Below, piece by piece: positions 29,801 through 37,037 of a stretch of 64,000 nt of DNA. Source of the DNA: JACKCP01 sp034007295 (GTDB lineage Bacteria; Desulfobacterota; Desulfobacteria; Desulfobacterales; JACKCP01); assembly GCA_034007295.1 (NCBI GenBank), contig JAVERC010000007.1:1-64000 (forward strand). Direction: 5' to 3'. The first letter of the stretch is position 1, and the number at the start of each line of letters is the position of its first letter. Both the position numbers and the translations under genes were made by a program. The notes under the pieces are model-generated. The model worked only from the letters and a program-made list of their open reading frames with translations. It was not told where the DNA came from and made no database searches.

Positions 29801-29909
29801 AATTCCAGAAAAATCCCTTGAAAATACAGGCATAAGAAAAAAACTTTTAAAACCTTTTAATATTGAAGAACTTAACAAGGCAATAAGAGAAATTTTTCAA
29901 GAAAAATAA
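23805..29909 (+). CDS. Ser/Thr kinase - ATPase - GAF - PAS - histidine kinase - receiver protein
   Basis: A giant cytoplasmic signalling protein of about 2,035 residues, of the type called trifunctional Ser/Thr kinase/ATP-binding/sensor histidine kinase, known mainly from cyanobacteria and some Proteobacteria. Domains in order: protein kinase (about 25-285; VVIKIL lysine, HKDIKPCNIL catalytic loop with HKD in place of HRD, TDFGIS); AAA_16 ATPase (about 310-560; Walker A EGYSGLGKTLL, Walker B LILFLDDMQW); a long helical TPR-like region to about 1320; GAF (about 1345-1510); coiled coil; PAS (about 1530-1640); HisKA with GTLAGGIAHDFNNILAG; HATPase (DTGHGIPENIG, GTGLGLSMVQGI); and an intact C-terminal receiver (FVDDEEI, IITDMTMPV, LLKPFN). 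The start is taken at the TTG at 23805, six bases after GGAG; an in-frame TTG at 23793 overlaps that Shine-Dalgarno. Confidence 0.92.
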   Translation: MSNQTYNPTDLNNLNNDNEKVSDLLISGYKLTKIIHQGNVSKVIRGTDALNRPVVIKILNSDQVTPLQTMRFRQDFEIRKHLESDLITKGYTLNFYHHRPFIVMEDFNAKCLNSIFKNKPPQIAQFYDIAKKCLKAIDYIHKKEIIHKDIKPCNILLDIETSTLKLTDFGISTILVQEHSSFFNLKNIEGTIAFISPEQTGRMNRFIDYRTDYYSLGATFYFLLSGNPPFLEDSPMSMIHAHLAKEPKHLYFLNNEVPFSLSEIILKLLAKNPEDRYQSIEGIFKDLEESEKIFNSQTKNKTFALGKSDFSEKFTIPEKIYGRKKEINSLIESFYKIKAKTNELAIIEGYSGLGKTLLVRELQKQISDPDFFFISGKYEEFSGSQTYKGIVQAFEELISEILGQPEEKINQLKNEIITAVGENGKILTDLFPKLKLIIGEQREIPNLEVSETRSRFNYTLREFVKIFTKNQRKLILFLDDMQWTDSASLGLLKALFSGETIKNFLFIGAYRKDIVNKNHPVSILIEDSKNYFENVNIIELMPLSFKDVLDLVSDTVIAEKSNAYKLCELIYNKTGANPFFIKEFLMSLYRKRLIFFNFTQKKWEWDIDKIKSQNITENVVTLLIERIEKLPEKSLDLLKIAACLGSKINYTKLFLLSKMSQKEFNLYLFEIVKQGMLIPISGKNSDSEFIDIKEINLKKDIKPDYIFQHDKLRQAAYEIIEDQKKACLHLFIGKKLFEIADKFFFENNLFEIVNHINEGLDIISETKDLDLLIHLNFISAKKAKNAGAYQRALNYLEIIKNFLKNNNHDNFYKIVLKELAETKYLCGDLNESGEILEDLLSSETNIIEKCKIYELLILIYTMKARYNEALLAGKKALELVETNLPLDNIEIEASIEIDKAIEKLKKININNLINSPETKSPKIKAAMKILIRLQATSYFFKTKLYPFILAKMTNLSIDYGHTPESAKGYASFGNIYSEKTKDFNTAYELGILGLNLSQKYKDKKIECQSRLSIAGFLIHGVGHLKNGEEHIKIGYQAGLESGEIQYAGLLLFNRILNRFFQGQNLEMLEKEIPESLNFCQKTGNSIAIDVITPFKLAVLNLRKKTKNHFDFSDKIRTFDEYHQKMVKHGSMPALFLLWLLKSFVLFINRKIHQANESILKAEKYFAATTGYFSDTEFLFLKALIMASLYNESEKEEKKQITSKIEKILDFFDQKSITAPENHLPRYYLIKAELLRIKEKNEMAANYYDKSIEAASKYEFIQIEALANELCANFWSELNKKKLSRPYLEDACEAYEKWGAIRKTKSLEKNLPDYSSKLTKFQLFSTQTSSYPDSEIDYSSALDMESVAKTSRVISSEVDIEKLLKKLMKIMIESAGAQKGFIILKNNESLEIQAYSDSKTVNVLQSKPIYETDEIAQSVVRYVIHTSEDVIVDDISSNTKFANDRWLKKNHSGSLLCTPLKYKDKTIGALYLENTLATKVFSGERLKILKYLLPQAAISIDNAIIFAETAKLAASLEKEIDHRKKIQEELEKSEQKYREIFENTRDIYIETSIDGTILEVSPSVGESAGYTREELIGQKVSRKYIDPIDQKHLMEYLFTYGKIYNFEAKCKTKNNNFADSSINAMVINDKNGKPEKVIVSIRDITEKKQLELKLFHSQKMEAIGTLAGGIAHDFNNILAGITGYTDIAKLKFKKEPEKIPVYLDGISRAGQRAKNLVSQILSFTRNTETKRKDINPLPVIKEALKLLRSSIPSSIEMVQEIKAKNTLIRGNTTQLHQVIMNLCTNAAHSMKDTGGTLTISIDTIDIDETNTFETCFGQIKPDTYFKISVKDTGHGIPENIGAKIFDPYFTTKKTGEGTGLGLSMVQGIVKNHGGYLNFSSILNKGTCFEIFFPIAMESEKIFKEKNKINVLKGHEKILFVDDEEILAELMEELLEESGYEVECVNSPVEALNLFNENPKNFDMIITDMTMPVMTGVKLCKEIYKIRPEIPAIICTGYSESIPEKSLENTGIRKKLLKPFNIEELNKAIREIFQEK

Positions 29910-29911
29910 AC

Positions 29912-30844
29912 TTATTTTTTTATTTTATAGAAAATTCCCCTTTCAAGCTCTTCAACTTCGACTTTCCCCTGGTTTACAAGAACATCAAGATACTTGCCTA
30001 TGTCATTTTTGTGAAGGCCTAAAATCTGGCTTAAATCGTCTATGGTACAAGGCCTTCTGAAAATCATTCCATAAACTGCTTCTTCCCTGTCTTCCCTGTA
30101 TGAAGCAATATTTTTTCTTTCAATACTTTTGGAAATAATCCGGGTGTTTATAAAACCAAAATCTTTTTTTATTTTCATAAGTTCTGCTTCTGAAGCAGCT
30201 CTAAGGCCTTTAATTGCTCCGGGTCTGTCAAGTGTATTTAAAAGAACAAGATCCGGATTTATCATATTAACTGCTTTTTTTAACTTTAAAATATCGTTTT
30301 CAGAGTCATTAAATCCAGGAAGAATAAAAATTTCAAGATCAAGTTTATTTTTAAATTCCTTTTTAAAATCACAAAGCCCTTTAATATAATTGTCTAATTT
30401 TATTTTTTTGTCCGGCCTGTTTATCTTTAAAAATGACTTTTCATCTGCACTGTCAAGGGATGGCATTACAAGGTCTGCATTCAAAAGCTCTTTTCTAAGC
30501 AAAGGATCACTTAAAAGCGTTCCGTTTGTTAAAACACAGACTTTAACATCAAAATTTGATTTTATAAAATCAAGGATTTCACCAATTTTTGTATTAAGGC
30601 ACGGTTCTCCAGAACCCGAAAAAGTAACATAGTCAGGCTTTGGATTTTTTTGAAAATAATCTTTTAATTCCTGTTTTACGTAATCTGCTGGAACATATTC
30701 TTTTCTTTCAGCAGTAAGATTTGTTGTTCTTCCGCATTCGCAGTAAACACAATCAAGAGAGCAGGTTTTATGGGTAACAAGGTCTACTCCAAGAGAAACC
30801 CCAAGTCTTCTGGAAGGCACAGGCCCAAAAATATATTTATACAT
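29912..30844 (-). CDS. Radical SAM protein with C-terminal winged-helix-like domain
   Basis: A 310-residue COG0731-type Fe-S oxidoreductase. The N-terminal FGPVPSRRLGVSLGVDL and the cluster motif CSLDCVYCECG (C28, C32, C35) are diagnostic, and VTFSGSGEPCLN is the SAM-binding glycine-rich strand. Residues about 240-310 (RRPCTIDDLSQILGLHKNDI ... KVEVEELERGIFYKIKK) look like a winged helix, usual in one subfamily. The reaction is unknown. Its stop codon is 2 bp from the stop codon of the giant kinase gene on the other strand, so the two genes are tightly convergent with no room for a terminator. Confidence 0.85.
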   Translation of the reverse strand: MYKYIFGPVPSRRLGVSLGVDLVTHKTCSLDCVYCECGRTTNLTAERKEYVPADYVKQELKDYFQKNPKPDYVTFSGSGEPCLNTKIGEILDFIKSNFDVKVCVLTNGTLLSDPLLRKELLNADLVMPSLDSADEKSFLKINRPDKKIKLDNYIKGLCDFKKEFKNKLDLEIFILPGFNDSENDILKLKKAVNMINPDLVLLNTLDRPGAIKGLRAASEAELMKIKKDFGFINTRIISKSIERKNIASYREDREEAVYGMIFRRPCTIDDLSQILGLHKNDIGKYLDVLVNQGKVEVEELERGIFYKIKK

Positions 30845-30992
30845 AATAATTACCTCTTATATTGGTAGATATTAAATTATTTTCTAGCACTGCATGATTT
30901 ATCTGTAAAGCAGTGAAAAAATTTATTCCTTTACACTTTAAAATCACTTTATTAGTTATAAGCCCCATAAAAATTAAATTCTGGAGTAAAAA

Positions 30993-31838
30993 ATGAAAAC
31001 ATTTCTTGACTGCATTCCCTGCCTGATGAAACAGGCTCTAAGAGCTGGAAAACAAACCGGAGCTGATGAAAAAACACTGAAAAAAATTCTTGATGAAACA
31101 GGTTCTTTAATAAAAGACATTCCCCTTGAAAATACTCCGGTTGAAACAGCAGCTCATATTTATAAAATTGTAAGCAGACTTACAGGAGTTAAAGACCCAT
31201 ACAAAAAAATAAAAAATGAAAATATTTTACAGGCAAAAAAACTTCTTCCAGAACTTGAACAAAAAATAAATCTAGCAGAGAATCCTCTTCTTTGTGCAAT
31301 AAGAATTTCAATTGCAGGTAATGTAATAGACCTTGGTGTTGACAAAAAATTTAATATTGCAAAAGACCTTGATAAAATTCTTTATCAGGATTTTGGTATT
31401 TTTGATTATGATAAATTTAAACATAAACTATCAAACTCAAACACTGTCCTTTTTGTTGGAGACAACTGCGGAGAGTCTGTGTTTGATACCCTTTTAATAA
31501 AACAGCTTAAAAAAAAGGTTTATTATGCTGTAAGGGAAATTCCGGTTATAAACGACGTAACATATGATGATGCCATAAATTCAGGACTAAATGAAATATC
31601 AGAAATAATATCTTCAGGAGTAGATTCGCCTGGAGCTGTTTTATCAAGAGCAAACAATGAATTTAAAAACCTGTTTGATAAAGCAGATATAGTAATAAGC
31701 AAGGGACAGGGAAATTACGAAGGTCTTTCACTTGAAAAAAGGGATATATTTTTTCTTCTAAAGGCAAAATGCCATGTAATAGCTGAAGATATTGGAGTAA
31801 AAGAAGACGATATAATTTTAAAAGGAATAAATATTTAA
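30993..31838 (+). CDS. DUF89 / ARMT1-like family protein
   Basis: The 281 residues fit the bacterial and archaeal DUF89 family, whose characterised relatives are metal-dependent damage-control phosphatases. N-terminal DCIPCLMKQALRA with a CXXC pair, CGESVFDTLLI after FVGDN, YAVREIPVINDVTYDDA, and SKGQGNYEGLS followed by FFLLKAKCHVIAEDIGV are the conserved motifs; the Asp and Asn in GDNCGESVFD would bind the metal. A good start ATG follows CTGGAGTAAAAA. Gene neighbours do not clarify the substrate. Confidence 0.85.
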   Translation: MKTFLDCIPCLMKQALRAGKQTGADEKTLKKILDETGSLIKDIPLENTPVETAAHIYKIVSRLTGVKDPYKKIKNENILQAKKLLPELEQKINLAENPLLCAIRISIAGNVIDLGVDKKFNIAKDLDKILYQDFGIFDYDKFKHKLSNSNTVLFVGDNCGESVFDTLLIKQLKKKVYYAVREIPVINDVTYDDAINSGLNEISEIISSGVDSPGAVLSRANNEFKNLFDKADIVISKGQGNYEGLSLEKRDIFFLLKAKCHVIAEDIGVKEDDIILKGINI

Positions 31839-31868
31839 AATGGCATTTATTTAGCTGCTGAAGGAAAA

Positions 31869-31884
31869 GGGGCGGGTCAGCCCC
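31869..31884. other. GC-rich hairpin downstream of the DUF89 gene
   Basis: GGGGC pairs with GCCCC around a 6-nt loop, preceded by TTAGCTGCTGAAGGAAAAGG, which resembles the first bases of a family A end. There is no T run, so it is not a standard terminator. The gap 31839-32050 otherwise holds nothing recognisable. Confidence 0.35.
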
Positions 31885-32050
31885 TATTTGTGGCATGTTT
31901 AAGACCAATTAGTTCTAGAGCTATTAAATATCCTATAGCAGTTCAGATAAAAAAACAGTTAAGGGATGCAACTTTTTATTGAATAATTCAAAGTTTGTAG
32001 TAGAATTTTAAAGTTAATTAAATCAAAGCTTTTTATATCAAAATAAAAAT

Positions 32051-32632
32051 ATGACAATATCACAATTACAAAAAGAGATTTCAAACAGCTTATCTGAGTG
32101 TTGTTTATCAATAGGATTTGACATAGATAATGCAACGACGTTTTACAACACAAAAAAAAACATTATAAGATTGTTCCATATTGATTTTCTCAATTCAAAA
32201 AATGCTGCTTATTTCAACACTAGCACAGCTTCTTTTTCATTAAACATAGGCATTTTTTTTAATTTTCTAGAAAACGTCACCAATCCCAAAGAATATGAAG
32301 CCCATTTTCGAGGTCAAATACTACGCAACTTTTATCAGAAACACCCAATGGATTTAAAAAAATTCAGTTGGCTGCATCCTGAAAGATGGAGACGAGATAT
32401 TTGGTGGGTAGATAAAGACGGTAAAAATTTAAAAAATATCCTTCTTAGTTCACGCAGGTTAACTAAAGATAAAGTGTTAAATTGGTTGGATAAATATTCG
32501 GACATTGACAAGGCAATATGGTTTCTAAAAAACAAAAAGGAAAATTTCAAGGGTGGGCCTTTTGGATTTGGAAATATTAAATCCCCTTGTAGACTAAAAC
32601 TCATTAAAAATCTAGAAATAATGAAGAGATAG
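32051..32632 (+). CDS. Hypothetical protein, DUF4304-like
   Basis: A 193-residue soluble protein with no signal peptide. Its N-terminal half (SIGFDIDNATTFYNTKKNII, then FSLNIGIFFNF) has the strand pattern of DUF4304 proteins, some of which occur as orphan or immunity-like genes; this is a weak match by eye. A Trp-rich stretch follows (WRRDIWWVDKDGKNL). No ribosome-binding site is obvious. It is isolated, with a GC hairpin on the left and a family B repeat on the right, which could mean recent acquisition. No partner toxin-like gene is adjacent. Confidence 0.6.
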   Translation: MTISQLQKEISNSLSECCLSIGFDIDNATTFYNTKKNIIRLFHIDFLNSKNAAYFNTSTASFSLNIGIFFNFLENVTNPKEYEAHFRGQILRNFYQKHPMDLKKFSWLHPERWRRDIWWVDKDGKNLKNILLSSRRLTKDKVLNWLDKYSDIDKAIWFLKNKKENFKGGPFGFGNIKSPCRLKLIKNLEIMKR

Positions 32633-32687
32633 TTTTAGTAGAATCCCTCCCTAAAAAAACCTTTTACAAGCCAGCTACCTAAATAAA

Positions 32688-32829
32688 GTCAGGCAAACAC
32701 AGATTCAAAAATATGAAACCCCGTAGAATTTTCAATTGTGCTGCATCAACGGGGTTAAAAAAGCATATCTGATACAATTCGCCTTGCATATGCAGTAAAC
32801 TTGAAAATCGCTTGATTCAGGTATTAACA
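32688..32829 (+). repeat. Family B dispersed repeat, copy 2
   Basis: AAATATGAAACCCCGTAGAA, TTTTCAATTGTGC, CTGATACAATTCGC and GCAGTAAACTTGAAAAT are similar in order and spacing to copy 3 (57980-58135). It ends 5 bp before the stop codon of the phosphate-binding/OmpA gene. Confidence 0.65.
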
Positions 32830-32834
32830 AGCTT

Positions 32835-34328
32835 TTATTTTATCCAGATTTCAACCCTCCTGTTTTTTGATCTTCCCAATTCAGTAAGATTTGAAGCTAC
32901 AGGAAGTTCCTCGCCTCCGCTGATCATTGAAATTCCAGAAATTCCTCTAGCTCTAAGTTCATCATAAACAATTTTAGCTCTTTTTGAAGCAAGATCAAAA
33001 TTATACAAATAGTCGCCGTTTGAATCAGTAAACCCTGCAAGAATTATTTGCTTTCCTATATTTTCAGGTTTTTTAAAAAAATCAACTACTCTGTAAAGAT
33101 CTCTTAAGGCCCTGTTATCAAGAATAAAACTATTTGCCCTAAATCTGAAATTTAATGAAAGTCTTTTAGCGTTTTTAATTATTTCCAGATAATTTTTCAA
33201 AACAGACTTATCATAAAACTCTGTATTTTCATCAAATTCATGATTAAAAATATTTATTGAAAGGTTTACAAATCCGTTTTCCTCAGCTTTTTTCTGCCCC
33301 TCTTCAGAAAGTGCATAATTTATAAATTCAAGTGTATGAAAATTTTTTGGAACTGAAGGTATATAAAAATAAAGTCTTCTTGCCAAAGGATAATCTTCTG
33401 TTGCGATTGTAAAAAAAGTAGGAAGAATTTTTACTCCCTTTCCCTGAGAAATTGCAAGAGCTTTTGAATTGCCTATATACGGCAGGCCTGTAAAGCCTAT
33501 TGAATTTTTGTCCTTAGAAACTGAGTCTGAAAGAATTTTATTGGATTCAAACCTTTTTGCATCCAAAAAAAGTTTGTTCTTTTTCAAAATAAGAGAGTTG
33601 AATGTATCAAATGTTCCTGATTTATCATCTCTTGCATATATTTGAATTTCACCTTCCATATTAACACCTGCTTCTTTCCATGTTCTTATTTTCCCCTGAA
33701 AAATTTCTGATAAAAGTTCAGATGTAATTCCAGTAATTGGATTTGAAGGGTGGACAATTACTGCTATCCCGTCAAGAGCACACACATGCTCTGATGCAAA
33801 AGACTCCATATCTCCAAGAAAAGAAAGGGACAATACTTCTTTTTCCTTTATTTTTCTTGAAGCCATTCCAATATCACACAAACTATTTTCAAGATCTAAA
33901 AAACCGGTTGAAGAACCATGTGCTTTTATTTCTATTGAAAGATATTGATTATTTTTAAACCCGACAATCTGCTTTTCTTCTTTTCCAATAATTTTTTCAC
34001 TTATTTTTTTGCACCCTATTTTTTCAAGATATCCCAAAGCAAGAGCAGGTGCAAAAAAAGCACCAATAGTATTTGAACCGCTAAGCTTTAATATTGTTTT
34101 TATTTCTTTTTCTTCTATGTTTTGATTTAAACTTTCATTTTTTTTAATTTGCAAATCATTTGACAATAAATCTGCGTCTGAATTTTCCAAAACAAAGCTG
34201 TCTTTTACAATTTCTTTTTTTTCAGCATTTGATAAATCATTATAAACATAATAAAAACAGCCAATTATAAAAACAATAACAAAAACAAGCAAACCAAATA
34301 TACCAATTATCTCTTTGTCTTTGAACAT
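32835..34328 (-). CDS. Membrane-anchored phosphate-binding-like protein fused to OmpA domain
   Basis: About 497 residues. One N-terminal transmembrane helix (EIIGIFGLLVFVIVFIIGCF) precedes a linker and then a PstS-like periplasmic binding domain (about 85-350): LSGSNTIGAFFAPALA, SSTGFLDLENSLCDIGMASR, VCALDGIAVIVHPSNPI, IYARDDKSGTFDTFNSLIL. The last ~110 residues are an OmpA-type peptidoglycan-binding domain (IILAGFTDSNGDYLYNFDLA, GISMISGGEELPVASN, NRRVEIWIK). The ATG at 34328 follows GGAG; a TTG 12 nt earlier overlaps that site. No pstCAB genes are nearby, so it is more likely a cell-wall-tethered sensor or scavenger than part of an ABC transporter. Confidence 0.87.
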   Translation of the reverse strand: MFKDKEIIGIFGLLVFVIVFIIGCFYYVYNDLSNAEKKEIVKDSFVLENSDADLLSNDLQIKKNESLNQNIEEKEIKTILKLSGSNTIGAFFAPALALGYLEKIGCKKISEKIIGKEEKQIVGFKNNQYLSIEIKAHGSSTGFLDLENSLCDIGMASRKIKEKEVLSLSFLGDMESFASEHVCALDGIAVIVHPSNPITGITSELLSEIFQGKIRTWKEAGVNMEGEIQIYARDDKSGTFDTFNSLILKKNKLFLDAKRFESNKILSDSVSKDKNSIGFTGLPYIGNSKALAISQGKGVKILPTFFTIATEDYPLARRLYFYIPSVPKNFHTLEFINYALSEEGQKKAEENGFVNLSINIFNHEFDENTEFYDKSVLKNYLEIIKNAKRLSLNFRFRANSFILDNRALRDLYRVVDFFKKPENIGKQIILAGFTDSNGDYLYNFDLASKRAKIVYDELRARGISGISMISGGEELPVASNLTELGRSKNRRVEIWIK

Positions 34329-34563
34329 AAAAATCTCCAATAATTATTGTATGAAAACACTTGCTGTATCAACAAAAATAATCAATACACACTAGACCAA
34401 AGAGATATCAATACATGGGAATTGTTAGATTTTTACTAATTTGGTTTGTTTTTGCAGACTAATTTTTGATTAGCAGTTTTATCAAATGATTAGATGGAAA
34501 ACAAAATTTATCTATGCTGATATTAAGATCAGCTAAAAACAAATTTTTTTTATCAAGCATAAG

Positions 34564-34712
34564 TAATTGCTGAACGAAACCGGCCTTTTTTGTCCATTCT
34601 TAAGTCAGATTCAAAATTTAATCCTCAAAATACTAAATGTATCCTAAAGGTTAAATTTTTCATCTTCCTTGAACTGAACAAAAAATTCTCGTTTTCGGCC
34701 AATCAGTAAGTA
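34564..34712 (+). repeat. Family A inverted-repeat element
   Basis: Well-conserved copy: left end ATTGCTGAACGAAACCGGCC, right end CTCGTTTTCGGCCAATCAG, TA on both sides. It belongs to the 565-bp gap 34341-34905, which otherwise holds only the next repeat and a hairpin. Confidence 0.88.
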
Positions 34713-34729
34713 AAACCTGATATGAAAAG

Positions 34730-34842
34730 CTCAATTCAGATAAAAAGTTTAAAAATCAGGAATGTTGAGTATTTTGGAAATTAAATTTTTTTTCTTACTT
34801 TAGAATGGACAAAAAACCGGTTTTCCTTTAGCAGATATTTAG
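34730..34842 (-). repeat. Family A element, left-truncated
   Basis: TGAGTATTTTGGAAATTAAA and TTAGAATGGACAAAAAACCG then GTTTTCCTTTAGCAGATA match the right two thirds of a minus-oriented copy. It lies in opposite orientation to the preceding copy. Confidence 0.6.
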
Positions 34843-34852
34843 ATTTTTTTTT

Positions 34853-34881
34853 AAGACCGCTTTAAAAATCAAAGCGGTCTT
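34853..34881. terminator. Strong hairpin downstream of the acyl-CoA dehydrogenase gene
   Basis: AAGACCGCTTT pairs with AAAGCGGTCTT, 11 perfect pairs. On the minus strand, from which the gene is read, the stem is followed by A rather than T residues; only the plus strand has a short T run (TTTTC). It may mainly block transcripts coming from the left, or protect the 3' end. Confidence 0.5.
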
Positions 34882-34905
34882 TTCAATTAACTTAAAACAA
34901 AATTA

Positions 34906-36708
34906 TTATTTACTTCCAAACATTGCATCTTCCATATCAGCTATTGATCCGTCAGTCTGAGCTATTGCATCAAGTTTTCCCGAAGATACAGGAAGAATTG
35001 TTTTTATAAAATATCTTGCAGTATTTATCTGGCCTTTGTAGAAATTATCGTCTTTTTTCTTCTGGCCTAGTTTTGGAGCAGCTACAGAAGCTCTCCACAA
35101 AAGCATCCATGCCATTGAAAGATCGCCAGTTGTATCAAGAAAAGGCAGTGAAAAAGAAAATGCCTTTAAAACTTCATCAGAACCTGCTTTTTCTCCAAGA
35201 ATTTTTGCTGTTTTTGCATATTTTTCAAAATATTGTGAAAAATCAGCTGCAAGTTCCTTTACTTCATCAACTTTCATTGCCTCAGAAATTGTTTTCTGAA
35301 TTTCATTTAGAAAATCCATGAAAGGCTTGCCTTTTTTCATTCCAAGCTTTCTTCCAAGAAGGTCTATGGACTGAATTCCGTTTGTTCCTTCATAAATCTG
35401 AAAAATTCTTGTATCCCTTAAAAGCTGTGCAACAGGATACTCTTCAATAAAACCATATCCTCCGTAAACCTGAACTCCCTGGCTGCATACTTCAAAGGCT
35501 CTGTCTGTAATATATCCTTTTATAATTGGTGTCAGAACTTCAAGAATTCCGCTTAATGCTGCTTTTTCATCAGCACTTTCGGAAACAGCCATTTTATCAT
35601 ATAAAAGACCTCCATAATAAATAAGACTTCTCATTCCCTCAACATGGGATTTCATAAAAAGAAGCTGTCTTTTAACGTCTGGATGCTCAATAATAAAAGC
35701 AGGCCCAGATCCTGGAGCTGCTGTCATATGCTTGGTCTGACGCCTTTCCCTTGCATAGTTCATGGCATAGATATATGAAGCTGTTGCATTGGCAAAACCC
35801 TGAAGTCCAACCATCTGCCTTGCTTCGTTCATCATCTGAAACATTGCTGCCATGCCTTTGTTTTCTTCACCAATAAGAGTTCCTATGCACTCACCTTTTC
35901 CACCAAGATCAAGTGAGCATGTGCAGTTTCCGTGAAGACCCATTTTGTGTTCAATTCCTGTACATTCAACATTGTTGAATTCTCCAAGGCTTCCGTCTTC
36001 ATTGATCCTGAATTTTGGAACAAGGAAAAGTGAAATACCCCTTGTGCCTTCTGGTGCACCTTCAATTCTTGCAAGGGTTGGATGAATAATATTTTCAACC
36101 ATATCCTGCTCACCGCCTGATATAAAAATTTTCTGGCCTTTTATTGAGTATGTTCCATCAGGATTTTTTACAGCTGATGTTATAAGAGCACCAACATCTG
36201 AACCTGCTTCAGGTTCTGTTAAAAGCATGGTTCCTGACCATTTGCCTGAATACATGTTTTTCAGGCATTTATTTTTCTGATCTTCAGTCCCGTAATTTTC
36301 AATAAGTTTTGCAGCACCGTGTGAAAGCATGTGAAAAAGCATGAAAGAGTTGCATGCACCGTAAAAATATTCGTTTGCAGCAAGGGATACGGTTTTTGGC
36401 ATTCCCTGTCCGCCCCAGTCAGGGTCGTCATACATTGCAAGCCATCCGCCTTCACAATAATTTTTGTAAACCTTGTGATATTCCTTTGGAACACTTACTT
36501 TTCCTGCATCAAAAACACATCCGTCATCACTTATTTTCTGCAATGGAAGAATTTCTTTTACAGCAAGATTAACAGCCTCTTTCATTATCATATCTATTGT
36601 TTTTTTATTGTAATCGGAAAATTTATCATATTCTGAAAAATCTCCTATTGAAAACTGTTCATGTAAAACAAAATCCACATCTCTTTTGTCTGCAATCAGC
36701 TGAGCCAT
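34906..36708 (-). CDS. Acyl-CoA dehydrogenase, long (~600-residue) type
   Basis: FAD-dependent alpha-beta dehydrogenation of an acyl-CoA. At 600 residues it belongs to the long subfamily with an extra C-terminal domain, which also contains DmdC (3-methylmercaptopropionyl-CoA) and FadE5-like enzymes. Visible signatures are LLTEPEAGSDVGAL and IKGQKIFISGGEQD in the FAD-binding middle domain, YGGYGFIEEYPVAQLLRDTR, and YEGTNGIQSIDLLGRKL, which carries the region of the catalytic base. The chain-length preference cannot be read from sequence. A good minus-strand promoter with a downstream palindrome suggests repression by a fatty-acid or acyl-CoA-responsive regulator; no regulator gene is adjacent. 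Confidence 0.93.
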   Translation of the reverse strand: MAQLIADKRDVDFVLHEQFSIGDFSEYDKFSDYNKKTIDMIMKEAVNLAVKEILPLQKISDDGCVFDAGKVSVPKEYHKVYKNYCEGGWLAMYDDPDWGGQGMPKTVSLAANEYFYGACNSFMLFHMLSHGAAKLIENYGTEDQKNKCLKNMYSGKWSGTMLLTEPEAGSDVGALITSAVKNPDGTYSIKGQKIFISGGEQDMVENIIHPTLARIEGAPEGTRGISLFLVPKFRINEDGSLGEFNNVECTGIEHKMGLHGNCTCSLDLGGKGECIGTLIGEENKGMAAMFQMMNEARQMVGLQGFANATASYIYAMNYARERRQTKHMTAAPGSGPAFIIEHPDVKRQLLFMKSHVEGMRSLIYYGGLLYDKMAVSESADEKAALSGILEVLTPIIKGYITDRAFEVCSQGVQVYGGYGFIEEYPVAQLLRDTRIFQIYEGTNGIQSIDLLGRKLGMKKGKPFMDFLNEIQKTISEAMKVDEVKELAADFSQYFEKYAKTAKILGEKAGSDEVLKAFSFSLPFLDTTGDLSMAWMLLWRASVAAPKLGQKKKDDNFYKGQINTARYFIKTILPVSSGKLDAIAQTDGSIADMEDAMFGSK

Positions 36709-36754
36709 ACAAAACTCCTTTACTGTTTATTTTTTTAATTAATGAATATTTTTT

Positions 36755-36773
36755 ACACATTGTCCGAATGTGT
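36755..36773. promoter_or_regulatory. Palindromic operator-like site in the acyl-CoA dehydrogenase leader
   Basis: ACACATT GTCCG AATGTGT, a perfect 7-bp inverted repeat with a 5-bp spacer, lies about 20 bp downstream of the predicted transcription start. Position and symmetry fit a TetR/GntR-type repressor site. Confidence 0.4.
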
Positions 36774-36800
36774 TTCTTTTCTCATGACTGTAAACATAAT

Positions 36801-36829
36801 TCAATAGAATAAGCCACATGCATTGTCAA
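36801..36829 (-). promoter_or_regulatory. Sigma-70-type promoter of the acyl-CoA dehydrogenase gene
   Basis: On the minus strand TTGACA (consensus -35, 36829-36824) and TATTGA (36806-36801) are 17 bp apart. Confidence 0.5.
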
Positions 36830-37037
36830 TATAATGGTGTTTAATTAATTAATTTTTATTAATCATAAAAAACACAAAAAAATTTATATCAAATTGACTG
36901 TTTATATTTTAAACTTTACCCGATAATAATTGAAATACTTGTGAAAAGTTGACAATTAACTTTGTTTAAGGCAAAAGTAGTAGATATCAATTTCCTTTTC
37001 ATTGCTCATTACAAGAAAAATCTCAGGAAGGTTATAA

